In this document: positions 1-9,425 of the stretch, in pieces | Layout: each line of letters begins with the position of its first letter | How positions within the stretch are numbered: the first letter of the stretch is position 1 | Assembly (NCBI GenBank): GCA_964569055.1 | Contig: CAZMSZ010000114.1 | Coordinates: 1-19,499 of the forward strand | Reading direction: 5' to 3' | DNA length: 19,499 bases | Origin: JAWLGW01 sp964569055 | Lineage (GTDB): Bacteria; Planctomycetota; J058 | Position numbers and translations under genes: made by a program | Notes under the pieces: model-generated | Seen by the model: the letters and a program-made list of their open reading frames with translations, nothing else | Told to the model about the DNA's origin: nothing | Databases searched by the model: none

Positions 1-2151
<2,151 letters not shown>

Positions 2152-2154
2152 CGG

Positions 2155-4101
2155 TCAGCCGCCCAGCGCGGTCTCGACCAGCACCGCGAAGAACCGCTCC
2201 GGCTCACGCTCGAGCCGAGCAGCGGCCCGCTCGAGCCGACGCGCCTCGACCGGCCGGCCGAGCACGCGCGACAGCGCGCGGGCCAGCGCGGCGCGGTGGG
2301 CCTCGGGGCTCTGGACCAGCGCGCGGACCAGACCGACCTGATCCTCGAGCGGCTGGCCGAGGAGCTCGGCCGGGTGGCCGTCGAACAGCTTGCGCGCCGC
2401 CTCGACCAGCGCGGGGTCGGCGCTCCGCTCGGGGCCGAGCAGCCGCTCGAGCGCGGCCGCCACGTAGGCGTCCCGACCCGCGTGGCGGCTCGCCCAGTCC
2501 TGGCCGACCAGCACCGCGAACAGCACGTCCTCCACCCCCACATGGCCCGCCTGCAGCCGCCGCGGCAGGGAGCTCCACGGCTCGCCCTCCGGGCGGTGCC
2601 GGCCGGTCAGCCCGAGGTGCTCGAGCTCGGCCGCCCACCAGCGGGCGTAGAGCTCCTCGCGCTCCAGCAGCAGCTCGGCCCGGCGCGCGGGGTCGGCTTC
2701 GGCCAGGGCGCGGCCCTCGTCTTCGGTGAGCGGGCGGCCGAGGAGCGCTTCGGCCGCCGCGCGCCAGGCGCCGGGAGCGCGGGCGACGTCGACCTCGATC
2801 GCGTGCTGGGCCGAGCCGGGGGCGCGCCCGTCGTGGACGATCAGCGCGACCGCGTAGCGGCCGGGGAGGTCGGGGAGCAGGCGGGCCTCGGCGCCGCCCT
2901 TCGCCTCCAGGGCGGCCTGCGAGCCGGCGGGCCGCTCGAGCAAGGTCCAGCGGAACGTGAGCGCCGCGCCGCTCGGGCTGGCGCTGGCCGCGCCCGAGAG
3001 CGCCACGGCCTCGCCCACCCGCCCCTCGGCGGGCGCGTCGATCGCCGCGCTCGGCGCCGCGGCGGCCGCCTCGTCGCGCGGACCTGCGACCCAGGCCTGC
3101 AGGGCGCGCCACTCGGGCGAGGCGGCGGCGAGGACCGCGCCGCCGCCGTGGCCGGTCCCGCCCTCGGCGGGCGCGAGCGGGGCGAGCAGGAGCGGGCTGC
3201 GCTCGGGCGCGCCGGGGGTCACGAACGCGCGCACGGCGTCGTAGTTGGCGGCGACGGTCTCGGGGTCCGCGCCGCTGGCGAGGAGCAGGCGCCCTCCGCG
3301 GCCGACCCGCTCGTGGCAGCCGGCGCACGCGCTGGCGAGGACCGGCTGGACCTCGCGGGCGAAGCGCTCGCGGTCGAGCTCGTCGGCGAGCGCGGGGGTC
3401 GGCGGCTCGGTCTCCTCGGCAGTGGGCTCGGCAGCCGCCGCGGCGCTCTGGAGGTCGCTGGGCTCGGGGCCGCTGCGGCCGAGGCCCACGGCCGCCGCGA
3501 TCAGGACCGTGACCCCCAGCGCCCCGACGAGGGCCGTGATGATCGCGCGGTGCACCCGCCGCTCGCGCTCGGCCCGCTCCAGCAGGGCGCGCAGGGCGAG
3601 CACCTCGGCCGGACCCGAGTAGACCGGGGCGGGGAAGGCGCGCGGGATCGCCGAATGGCTCTCGCTGCGCGGGGTGGGCGGAGTGGGCGGGCTGGCGGGC
3701 GCCGGGGGCGGGACGACCGGCGGCGTGGCGGCCTCCGCGGGGCGCGCGATCGCCTGCGCGACCACGGTCGCCGCGGTCGGCGCGGGCGGTTCGCCGGGCG
3801 GCGTGACCGCCACGTCCTTGAAGATCAGCGTGGTGCGGCCGAGCTGGAGCACGTCGCCGTTGCGCAGCAGGACCTGCTGGCGCAGCCCGACCCGCTGCTG
3901 GTTGACGAGGACGCCGTTGCGGCTGCCGAGGTCCTTGAGGAACGTCCCCTGGTGCGCCTTGACCACCAGCGCGTGGCGGCGCGAGACCTGCAGGTCGCCG
4001 AGGTCGAGGTCGACCCCAGCGTCGCGCCCGATCACGGTCACGGCCCGCTCGAGCGCGTGCTCCCGTCGTTTGCGCTTCCCGACCACGATCAGCGAGGTCA
4101 T
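2155..4101 (-). CDS. FHA - transmembrane - planctomycete-type cytochrome c - PKD-like protein
   Basis: 648 residues. An N-terminal FHA domain (about 20-95) has the phosphothreonine-binding signatures GRDAGVDL, SRRHA (40-44) and SRNGV (60-64). A Pro/Ala-rich linker leads to a membrane helix at about 187-206, preceded by basic residues, so the FHA domain should be cytoplasmic and the rest outside. Residues 246-340 resemble the haem c domain of planctomycete PSCyt proteins: FAREVQPVL, a single CAGCH haem site (259-263), then LLLAPL, HGGG (H318, a possible axial ligand) and a final W-A-L-Q-A-W helix. Residues 353-440 look like a PKD/immunoglobulin-like beta domain. The helical C-terminus (445-648) faintly recalls the DUF1549/DUF1553 modules that usually follow PSCyt domains. 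The ATG at 4101 has GGGAG 4 nt upstream. FHA and CxxCH are firm; the PKD and C-terminal readings are by eye. Confidence 0.88.
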   Translation of the reverse strand: MTSLIVVGKRKRREHALERAVTVIGRDAGVDLDLGDLQVSRRHALVVKAHQGTFLKDLGSRNGVLVNQQRVGLRQQVLLRNGDVLQLGRTTLIFKDVAVTPPGEPPAPTAATVVAQAIARPAEAATPPVVPPPAPASPPTPPTPRSESHSAIPRAFPAPVYSGPAEVLALRALLERAERERRVHRAIITALVGALGVTVLIAAAVGLGRSGPEPSDLQSAAAAAEPTAEETEPPTPALADELDRERFAREVQPVLASACAGCHERVGRGGRLLLASGADPETVAANYDAVRAFVTPGAPERSPLLLAPLAPAEGGTGHGGGAVLAAASPEWRALQAWVAGPRDEAAAAAPSAAIDAPAEGRVGEAVALSGAASASPSGAALTFRWTLLERPAGSQAALEAKGGAEARLLPDLPGRYAVALIVHDGRAPGSAQHAIEVDVARAPGAWRAAAEALLGRPLTEDEGRALAEADPARRAELLLEREELYARWWAAELEHLGLTGRHRPEGEPWSSLPRRLQAGHVGVEDVLFAVLVGQDWASRHAGRDAYVAAALERLLGPERSADPALVEAARKLFDGHPAELLGQPLEDQVGLVRALVQSPEAHRAALARALSRVLGRPVEARRLERAAARLEREPERFFAVLVETALGG

Positions 4102-4110
4102 GCGTCTCCC

Positions 4111-4116
4111 AGCATA
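4111..4116 (-). promoter_or_regulatory. Putative -10 box TATGCT of the FHA gene
   Basis: TATGCT on the minus strand ends 9 nt before the FHA start codon at 4101. A TAnnnT hexamer this close would place the transcript start almost at the ATG. However, the intervening bases include GGGAG, so a slightly longer leader is also possible. No convincing -35 at the right spacing was seen. Confidence 0.4.
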
Positions 4117-4143
4117 GCGGCTGCTCGGGAGGCATCACGTCGC

Positions 4144-4159
4144 AACCGGTGCGCCGGTT
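4144..4159. repeat. Inverted repeat AACCGG-TGCG-CCGGTT upstream of the FHA gene
   Basis: Perfect 6-bp arms around a 4-nt centre, 43 nt upstream of the FHA start codon and on the far side of its -10-like box. It could be a dimeric-regulator operator. It could also be a small hairpin in the tail of the phospholipase D-like transcript, which runs toward it on the same strand. The arms are short, so chance is a real alternative. Confidence 0.35.
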
Positions 4160-4173
4160 CCGGGAGCTTGCCC

Positions 4174-4200
4174 CGCCGCGGGTTGCGGGCCGCCGCGGCG
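4174..4200 (-). terminator. GC hairpin after the phospholipase D-like gene
   Basis: Arms CGCCGCGG (4174-4181) and CCGCGGCG (4193-4200) are perfectly complementary around an 11-nt loop. On the minus strand the hairpin starts 14 nt after the stop codon of the phospholipase D-like gene at 4215. There is no U-tract, so this is at most an I-shaped terminator or an RNA-end stabiliser. Confidence 0.4.
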
Positions 4201-4214
4201 TAAAGGGTAAAGCC

Positions 4215-5813
4215 CTACTCGAAGCTGGGGGCCGCGCCGCGCCAGCGCTCGTGGAGGAGCTGCGCCAGGCCGTTGGCGGCCGGGACCACCACCCGCGGCT
4301 CCTCGCCCTCCTCGAGGTCGAAGTCGGCCGCCTCGCCCTCGAGGGCCGTGATCAGCGAGCCCTTCTTGGCGACGAGCACGCGCCAGCGCACGTCCTGGCC
4401 GCGGGGGAGGTCGGTCGAGCCGATCCAGTTCTGGCCCAGCGAGCGGCTGTAGCGCAGCTCGAGCAGGTCGCCGGGGGCGCCGTCCGGCCCCTCGAAGCGC
4501 ACGAACACGGCGCGGTCGCGCGGGACCTCGAACGGGATGGCGACCGCGAACAGGACCCGGGTGGTGGCGCCCGGGACGGTCACCTCGGGCGCGGGTCCGC
4601 TCGGGTCGTACTCCTGCAGCATGACCGCGAAGTCCTGCGCGAAGCGCTCGGCCACGGCCTTGGAGCGGACCACGATCAGGTTCTCGTCGTTGTAGCGGGT
4701 CGCGTTGCCGGTCCAGTTGTAGGAGCCGCCGAGGACCACCTCGTCGTCGATGATCGCGTACTTGTGGTGGATCGAGCTGTAGAGCCCGAGCTGGTTGTTG
4801 GCGCGCACGAAGCGGATGTTCGGCTCACCCTCCAGCTTGTCGTTGACCCACTGCGCGAACTCCATGGCCTGCTGGTGGTCGTCGGCGATCACCTCCACCT
4901 TCACGCCGCGGCGGGCCGCGTCGACCAGCGTGTTGACCAGGCCGTTCACGAACGTGTACATCGCGACCTTGATCGACTTGCGCGCCTTGCGCAGCTCGGT
5001 GCGGCAGCGCCGGTCGAGCTGGTCCTCGGGCGAGAAGTAGGTCTTGACCAGGCGCTCGGGGTTGGTGACCCGCTCGTCGATCCGGCGCAGCGTGGCCGCG
5101 AGCGTCTCGGCGCGCGAGGGGTCCCCCTCGGTCCAGTCCTCGGGGTAGGGGTCCTCCCACGAGGCGTGGAACGCCTCGAGCTCCTCGGGGGTCATGGCGT
5201 CGTGCATGGCCGCCGCGGCGCGGCGCTGCTCGTTCCACTCGTCGATGTAGCGCTCGGCGAGCGTGGCGCTCTGCACGACCACGATGTGCTCGTGGTTGGC
5301 GAGCGAGGCCGAGGCGGACAGGTTGGCCGAGCCCGTCACGACCAGCTCGTCGTTCACCACGGTGAACTTGGTGTGCATGGAGCCCTGGCCGTTGGGGTTG
5401 CGCAGGTTCGGGATCAGCCCCACGTCGAACCCGTCGCGGACCAGGTCGTCGTCGATCCGCTTGCTGTCGGGGACGGCCTCCTTCTCGTAGAGGTTGAGCC
5501 GCACCGTCACGCCGCGGGCCTGCAGCTCCCTGAACACCTTGGGGTACTCGTCGTACGAGATCGAGTAGTACGACATGTAGACCGTCGAGCCCGGCTTCGC
5601 CTGGCGGAGCGCGGCGATCAGGCGCTGGTCGAGGTTCTCGTAGGGTGAGAAGTAGGCGCCGGCGTAGATCGGCGGCTTGCCCTCCCGGTCCTGGATGTTG
5701 GGGAGCTCGAGCACGCCGGGCTCGAGCACCAGGCGGTCGGGGTCTTGAGCCCACAGGGGCGCCGCCAACAGGAGCAGCAGCGGCAGGGAGCGGATGAGGG
5801 CGGCGAGGCGCAT
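4215..5813 (-). CDS. Secreted two-domain phospholipase D-like protein
   Basis: 532 residues from the chosen start. This Met opens a clean signal peptide (MRLAALIRSL, a Leu-run, then APLWA with cleavage after about residue 22); the frame is open 19 codons further upstream but that would bury the signal. Two PLD modules are visible. The first has HTKFTVVND (H147, K149) followed by GSANLS; the second has HHKYAIID (H349, K351, D356) followed by GSYNWTGN. The pseudo-dimer would form one active site acting on phosphodiesters (phospholipid or nucleic acid). In the first motif the usual Asp position is Asn154. A C-terminal beta-rich domain (about 410-515) loosely resembles a CBM20-type fold; this is a guess. 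AAGG lies 6 nt before the ATG. The protein should act in the periplasm or outside. It is the last gene of a minus-strand run after the SNase-like lipoprotein, 150 nt downstream of it. Confidence 0.88.
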   Translation of the reverse strand: MRLAALIRSLPLLLLLAAPLWAQDPDRLVLEPGVLELPNIQDREGKPPIYAGAYFSPYENLDQRLIAALRQAKPGSTVYMSYYSISYDEYPKVFRELQARGVTVRLNLYEKEAVPDSKRIDDDLVRDGFDVGLIPNLRNPNGQGSMHTKFTVVNDELVVTGSANLSASASLANHEHIVVVQSATLAERYIDEWNEQRRAAAAMHDAMTPEELEAFHASWEDPYPEDWTEGDPSRAETLAATLRRIDERVTNPERLVKTYFSPEDQLDRRCRTELRKARKSIKVAMYTFVNGLVNTLVDAARRGVKVEVIADDHQQAMEFAQWVNDKLEGEPNIRFVRANNQLGLYSSIHHKYAIIDDEVVLGGSYNWTGNATRYNDENLIVVRSKAVAERFAQDFAVMLQEYDPSGPAPEVTVPGATTRVLFAVAIPFEVPRDRAVFVRFEGPDGAPGDLLELRYSRSLGQNWIGSTDLPRGQDVRWRVLVAKKGSLITALEGEAADFDLEEGEEPRVVVPAANGLAQLLHERWRGAAPSFE

Positions 5814-5835
5814 GGGAGCCTTCCCGGATGGGTTT

Positions 5836-5862
5836 GGGTCAGCCGAAGCAATCGGCTGACCC
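5836..5862 (-). promoter_or_regulatory. Perfect 11-bp hairpin in the leader of the phospholipase D-like gene
   Basis: Arms GGGTCAGCCGA (5836-5846) and TCGGCTGACCC (5852-5862) flank the 5-nt loop AGCAA. A further GGGTT/AACCC pair (5830-5834 with 5869-5873) could extend the stem outside a small internal loop. It lies 22 nt before the ATG at 5813 and about 100 nt after the stop of the SNase-like gene. It may end that transcript, act as an operator, or be a leader element near the ribosome binding site. No U-tract follows. Confidence 0.5.
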
Positions 5863-5963
5863 CGATACAACCCTGGGAAACAACGCGACTTGGCCGGTTT
5901 CGCCTCGGCGCCGTTCTGCCGATCGTTTCAGTTGCGGCGCGGCTGAACGAGCAGGGCGCCGGA

Positions 5964-6821
5964 TCAGTCGCCCGGGGCCTCCGCGGCGGGGGCGCGCAGT
6001 CCGGCCCGCGCCTCGAGCGCCTCTTGCTCCAGGCGGCGGTAGGCGACGGCGCGCGGGTGCTCCTCGGGCGCGGCCAGGGCGTAGCCCTCCTGGATCATGG
6101 CGGCGCCGAGGTCGCGCGGCCCGTCGGGGGCGGGCCGCTCGAGGTAGGCCCGGATCGCGCCGGTGGCCACGTTGCGGCGGTCGCCCGCGTAGCGGAGGAC
6201 GACCACTCCGGCGCGGATCAGCTCCTCGAGCCGCGTGCGGCTCGCCTCCCAGGCTCGATCGTCGGCGAGCGGCCCGAACGCGGCCTCGTGGCGCGCCTGC
6301 TCCTCGGGCACGTGCGCGTAGGCCTCGGCCCGGCGCGGCGCCTCGATCCCGAGCACCTCCAGCCGCTCCAGGCCGGCCTCGGTTCGGATCAGCAGCAGCT
6401 CGCCCGACCCCACGGTCAGCACGTTCAGCGGCTCGCCCTCGGGCGGGAGCGCGCCCGCGCCGCCTCCTGGGGTCTCGATCACGCGCTCGGGCGCGGTTGG
6501 CGCCGCCGCGGGCTCCTCCTCGGCGGGGGGCGCCGCCAGGGCGTCGAGGCGCGCCCGGAGCTCGAGCGTGGCCGCCTCGAGCGCGGCCAGGCGGGCGGCG
6601 AGGTCGTCGTCGCCGCTGGGGCGGAGCGCCAGGCGCGCCTCGAGCGCGGCCACCCGGGCCTCGAGCTCGGAGACCGCGGCCACCTCCTGCTGGGCGCGGG
6701 CCAGCTCGACCTCCACCTGCACCAGCCGGGCGCGCGTGTCGTCCGACACGCAGCCCGCCGCGCAGGCCGCGAGCACCAGCCCGCTCGTCCGGAGCGCCGT
6801 GCGGCGCCGTGGGGCGCTCAA
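5964..6821 (-). CDS. SNase-like coiled-coil lipoprotein, catalytic residues apparently lost
   Basis: 285 residues. The start is TTG at 6821, chosen because AGGAGGT (6833-6827) lies exactly 5 nt upstream and the encoded N-terminus is a lipoprotein signal: basic MSAPRRR, a short hydrophobic stretch and LAAC with lipid Cys20 (Cys24 is the alternative). A heptad-rich coiled coil spans about 30-95, an acidic/Pro linker 97-130, and residues 135-275 resemble the staphylococcal nuclease fold: LEVLGIEAP (154-162) for the family RLIGIDTP, DRRNVATGAIRAYL for DRYGRLLAYVYL, and a final Y-R-R-L-E-Q-E-A helix. By eye, all three family catalytic positions are replaced (Arg by Glu155, Glu by Arg163, Arg by Val218), which argues for binding rather than catalysis. 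The gene starts 45 nt after the carbamoyltransferase stop, so the two are probably co-transcribed. The fold assignment is moderate. Confidence 0.72.
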   Translation of the reverse strand: MSAPRRRTALRTSGLVLAACAAGCVSDDTRARLVQVEVELARAQQEVAAVSELEARVAALEARLALRPSGDDDLAARLAALEAATLELRARLDALAAPPAEEEPAAAPTAPERVIETPGGGAGALPPEGEPLNVLTVGSGELLLIRTEAGLERLEVLGIEAPRRAEAYAHVPEEQARHEAAFGPLADDRAWEASRTRLEELIRAGVVVLRYAGDRRNVATGAIRAYLERPAPDGPRDLGAAMIQEGYALAAPEEHPRAVAYRRLEQEALEARAGLRAPAAEAPGD

Positions 6822-6866
6822 CCGTCACCTCCTCGCTCGCCCCGACGTGCGGCGAGCCGGGCGGGA

Positions 6867-8591
6867 TCAGTGGCGGACAAGGAAGTCCTCGAGGGCGAGG
6901 GCGTCCAGCTTCGAGCCCGCGAAGCAGTCGAGCGCGTCGGTCGGCGAGCACACGATCGGCTCGTTCTCGTTGAAGCTGGTGTTGAGCAGCATGGGCACGC
7001 CCGTGCGCGCGCGGAAGGCCTCGATCACGCGGTGCAGGTCGGGGCTCGCCTCGCGGTCGACGGTCTGGATCCGGCAGGTGCCGTCGGCGTGGACCACCGC
7101 CGGGATCTCGCCCCGCCGCTCCTCGCGGACGTCCACCGCGTAGCTCATGAACGGCGACTCCCAGGCCGCCTCGAACCACTCCGCCTGGTGCTCGGCCAGG
7201 ACCGAGGCGGCGAAGGGGCGGAACGGCTCGCGGTACTTGACGCGCGAGTTGAGGACCTCGCGCATGTCGGACCGGCGCGGGTCGGCCAGGATCGAGCGCC
7301 CGCCCAGCGCGCGCGGCCCGAACTCGACGCGCCCGCGCGCCCAGCCCACCACCTTGCCGGCGGCGATCATGTCCGCGATCTCCTCGTGGATCCGCGGGCT
7401 GCGGGAGAACCGCAGCCCGCTCCCCTCCAGGGCGCGCTCGATCTCGGCGTAGGAGTACGAGGGCCCGAGCTGGGCCGAGGCCAGCCGCGCGGCGCCCCCG
7501 CCGGGGGTGAGCTGGCGCGCGGCCTCGAGCGCCGCGCCCAGGGCGGTGCCCGCGTCGGTGGGCGCCGGCGGAATGTAGACCCGCTCGAACGGGCCGGCGC
7601 GGCGGATCGCCGTGTTGGCCACGCAGTTGAGCGCGACCCCGCCGGCGTAGCACAGCGCCTTGGCCTCGGGGACCAGCGCCCGCAGCCGGCGGAGGACGTG
7701 GAGCAGGCCCTCCTCGAGCAGCGCCTGGAGCGAGGCCGCGAGGTCGCGGTCGCGCACGGTGAACTCGGCGTAGCGGTGCCGCGGCCGGCCGAACACCTCG
7801 ATCATGCGCTCGCTGAACGTGTCGTCGACGTGGGGGACGCGGTCCTCCCAGATCATGTCGAGCCCGTAGACCGGGTGGGTGAAGTAGCTGGGGTCGAGCT
7901 CGAACAGCCCGCCGGGGACCAGGCGGAGGACGTGGCGCAGGCGATCGACGTAGACCGGCTCGCCGAGCGCGGCGAGGCCCATGACCTTGCCCTCGTCGCC
8001 GTAGCGGTCGAAGCCGAGGAACTGCGTGACCATGGTGTAGAGGATCCCGAGCGAGTGGGGGAAGCGGACCGTCTCGAGGTCCTCGATCCGCCCGCCCTTC
8101 CCGCGCGCCAGCAGGGTCGAGCAGAAGTCGCCGAACCCGTCCACCGAGAGCAGCGCCGCGTCCTCCTCGCCCGAGCAGTGATAGGCCGAGGCGACGTGTG
8201 CCCGGTGGTGCGGCACCTCCTCGAGGCGCGGGACGTCGTCCTTGGGCAGCCCGAGCTCGCGGGCCAGGAGCGCGCGCACGTCGCGGAACTTGGCCACCGC
8301 GTCGAGCCGCTTCTGGATCTGGCGCGAGTAGTTGGGGCGGCCCGAGAGGATGTGCAGCACCTCGTCCTGCACGTGCTCGATCGGCTTCATGCCGACCGCG
8401 ACCACGTCGACCCCGCGCAGGTCGACCCCGCCCTGGTGGAGGCAGTAGCGGATCGCCTCGAGCGGGAACCCGGCCGAGTGCTTGATCCGGTTGAACCGCT
8501 CCTCCTCCGCCGCGGCGACGACGTGGCCGTCCCGCACCAGCGCCGCGGCCGCGTCCGCATGGAAGCAGTTGAGTCCGAGGACCAGGGCCAC
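6867..8591 (-). CDS. NodU/CmcH-family O-carbamoyltransferase
   Basis: 574 residues, the usual length for this family, which transfers carbamoyl from carbamoyl phosphate via carbamoyl-AMP to a hydroxyl of a sugar or natural product (nodulation factors, cephamycin, tobramycin, novobiocin). The N-terminal Kae1-like part has GLNCFHADAA, EEERFNRIKH, HHRAHVASAYH (H128, H129, H132), LSVDGFGD, GFDRYGDEGKVMGLA and GGVALNCVAN. The C-terminal carbamoyl-phosphate-binding part has VEFGPRALGGRSILADPR, YREPFRPFA and LLNTSFNENEPIV. The start is GTG at 8591: GGGGAGG lies 6 nt before it and the protein begins directly with the family's VALVLGLN strand. The reading frame stays open upstream, through the N gap, but that extension is not this gene. 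No glycan or antibiotic genes are adjacent, so the acceptor is unknown. It heads a minus-strand run with the SNase-like lipoprotein and the PLD-like protein. Confidence 0.95.
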   Translation of the reverse strand: MALVLGLNCFHADAAAALVRDGHVVAAAEEERFNRIKHSAGFPLEAIRYCLHQGGVDLRGVDVVAVGMKPIEHVQDEVLHILSGRPNYSRQIQKRLDAVAKFRDVRALLARELGLPKDDVPRLEEVPHHRAHVASAYHCSGEEDAALLSVDGFGDFCSTLLARGKGGRIEDLETVRFPHSLGILYTMVTQFLGFDRYGDEGKVMGLAALGEPVYVDRLRHVLRLVPGGLFELDPSYFTHPVYGLDMIWEDRVPHVDDTFSERMIEVFGRPRHRYAEFTVRDRDLAASLQALLEEGLLHVLRRLRALVPEAKALCYAGGVALNCVANTAIRRAGPFERVYIPPAPTDAGTALGAALEAARQLTPGGGAARLASAQLGPSYSYAEIERALEGSGLRFSRSPRIHEEIADMIAAGKVVGWARGRVEFGPRALGGRSILADPRRSDMREVLNSRVKYREPFRPFAASVLAEHQAEWFEAAWESPFMSYAVDVREERRGEIPAVVHADGTCRIQTVDREASPDLHRVIEAFRARTGVPMLLNTSFNENEPIVCSPTDALDCFAGSKLDALALEDFLVRH

Positions 8592-8640
8592 GGGCAGCCT
8601 CCCCGCCCGGGCGCCCTGGGGGGGCGGCGCGGGCGGGGGA

Positions 8641-8646
8641 ATTCTA
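8641..8646 (-). promoter_or_regulatory. Putative -10 box TAGAAT of the carbamoyltransferase gene
   Basis: On the minus strand the sequence reads CCCGTAGAAT, identical over 10 nt to the box before lpxB. It lies 49 nt upstream of the GTG start, giving a leader of about 40 nt with a good Shine-Dalgarno sequence. No clear -35 is visible. Confidence 0.5.
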
Positions 8647-8672
8647 CGGGCCGCGAGCGCCGCCGCCGCAGC

Positions 8673-8704
8673 GAGGGGGAGCTCGGGGTCGGGGCGCTCC
8701 CCTC
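8673..8704. repeat. Imperfect inverted repeat between divergent promoters
   Basis: GAGGGGGAGC (8673-8682) can pair with GCTCCCCTC (8696-8704) with one bulged G. It lies between the -10-like boxes of the divergent carbamoyltransferase and zinc-ribbon genes, so a shared operator is possible. In such GC-rich DNA a chance origin cannot be excluded. Confidence 0.3.
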
Positions 8705-8738
8705 GAGCCAATCGCTGGTCGGCCTCCCACCGCGCGGT

Positions 8739-8744
8739 TAGATT
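8739..8744 (+). promoter_or_regulatory. Putative -10 box TAGATT of the zinc-ribbon membrane protein gene
   Basis: TAGATT ends 9 nt before the ATG at 8754. There is no Shine-Dalgarno sequence between them, so transcription would begin at or next to the start codon: a leaderless mRNA candidate. Confidence 0.5.
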
Positions 8745-8753
8745 GCGTGTCGC

Positions 8754-9419
8754 ATGAGCGCCACCATCGACTCCTCGCCTCGCCTCACCTGCACTGGCTG
8801 CTCGCGCACGGTCCCGCTCGAGGGGCGGCGCGTGGGGGACTCGCTCCGGTGCCCCGGCTGCCAGGCCCTGATCGTGGTCACGCGCGGGAAGGTGCAGGGT
8901 GAGCTGCCCCCGCCCGTGCTGACGGGGGCGCTGTCGACCGACGAGCGGCGGGAGGTGGGCGAGGCGCTCCGGCGGATCAAGCTGCGCCGGGTGGGCAACG
9001 CCGCGCGCCACGTGCACCTCTACCCGAGCTGGGCCGTGTTCGTGGCGGGCGTGCAGTTCTACCTCTCGGGGATCCTGGCCGGTCAGAACGTGACCGCGCT
9101 GGGCGACCCGGTCACCGGGCGCCGGCTGCAGGTCCTGGGCGTGCTCGGCTACCTCGCGGTCGGGGCTTCGCTCCTGGGGCTGGCGATCCTGGCCGGGCCC
9201 GACATTCCGCGCCCGCTCGCGATCGCCGCGCTGCTCGGGATCCCGCTCGCGTTCGCGACCTACTTCACCCGCGTCCAGCACGCCCGCGGCGCGGCCGCGC
9301 GCGAGGCGGGCGCCCAGTCCGCCCCGGTGCTCCTGCCGCTGCTCGTCGGGCTGATCCTGGCGATCGCGCAGGCGTTCGCGACCTGGTTCCTGATGCACGA
9401 GCTGCGCGGCCCGCTGTAG
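8754..9419 (+). CDS. Zinc-ribbon membrane protein of unknown function
   Basis: 221 residues. Two CxxC knuckles (C13-x-x-C16 and C33-x-x-C36) in LTCTGCSRTVPLEG...SLRCPGCQALI form a small zinc ribbon at the N-terminus, which should be cytoplasmic. A polar segment follows (40-88), with a basic LRRIKLRR stretch near 72-79, then about four membrane helices (roughly 92-108, 126-148, 153-171 and 190-213). This zinc-ribbon-plus-helices layout is common among uncharacterised bacterial membrane proteins; I do not recognise a named family. The gene is divergent from the carbamoyltransferase, 162 nt away. It has no Shine-Dalgarno sequence and is probably read from the TAGATT box just upstream. The stop codon lies 6 nt before the N gap, so what follows is unknown. 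Confidence 0.8.
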   Translation: MSATIDSSPRLTCTGCSRTVPLEGRRVGDSLRCPGCQALIVVTRGKVQGELPPPVLTGALSTDERREVGEALRRIKLRRVGNAARHVHLYPSWAVFVAGVQFYLSGILAGQNVTALGDPVTGRRLQVLGVLGYLAVGASLLGLAILAGPDIPRPLAIAALLGIPLAFATYFTRVQHARGAAAREAGAQSAPVLLPLLVGLILAIAQAFATWFLMHELRGPL

Positions 9420-9425
9420 GGCCCG

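Noticed and set aside
2296..4203. Long plus-strand open frame opposite the FHA gene, and similar very long frames at 5745-8741, 11397-13619 and 16775-19447 (minus)
   Set aside because: Their products are low-complexity Arg/Gly/Ala/Val-rich strings with no motifs, lying opposite or out of frame with genes that have clear domains. Very high GC removes stop codons in several frames.
5814..5870. 19-codon N-terminal extension of the phospholipase D-like protein
   Set aside because: It would precede a well-formed signal peptide and run through the 11-bp hairpin. The Met at 5813 has its own AAGG.
4215..6821. PLD and SNase-like genes as an intracellular anti-phage nuclease system
   Set aside because: Both products carry export signals (signal peptide and lipobox), so they act outside the cytoplasm, and the SNase-like domain seems to lack its catalytic residues.
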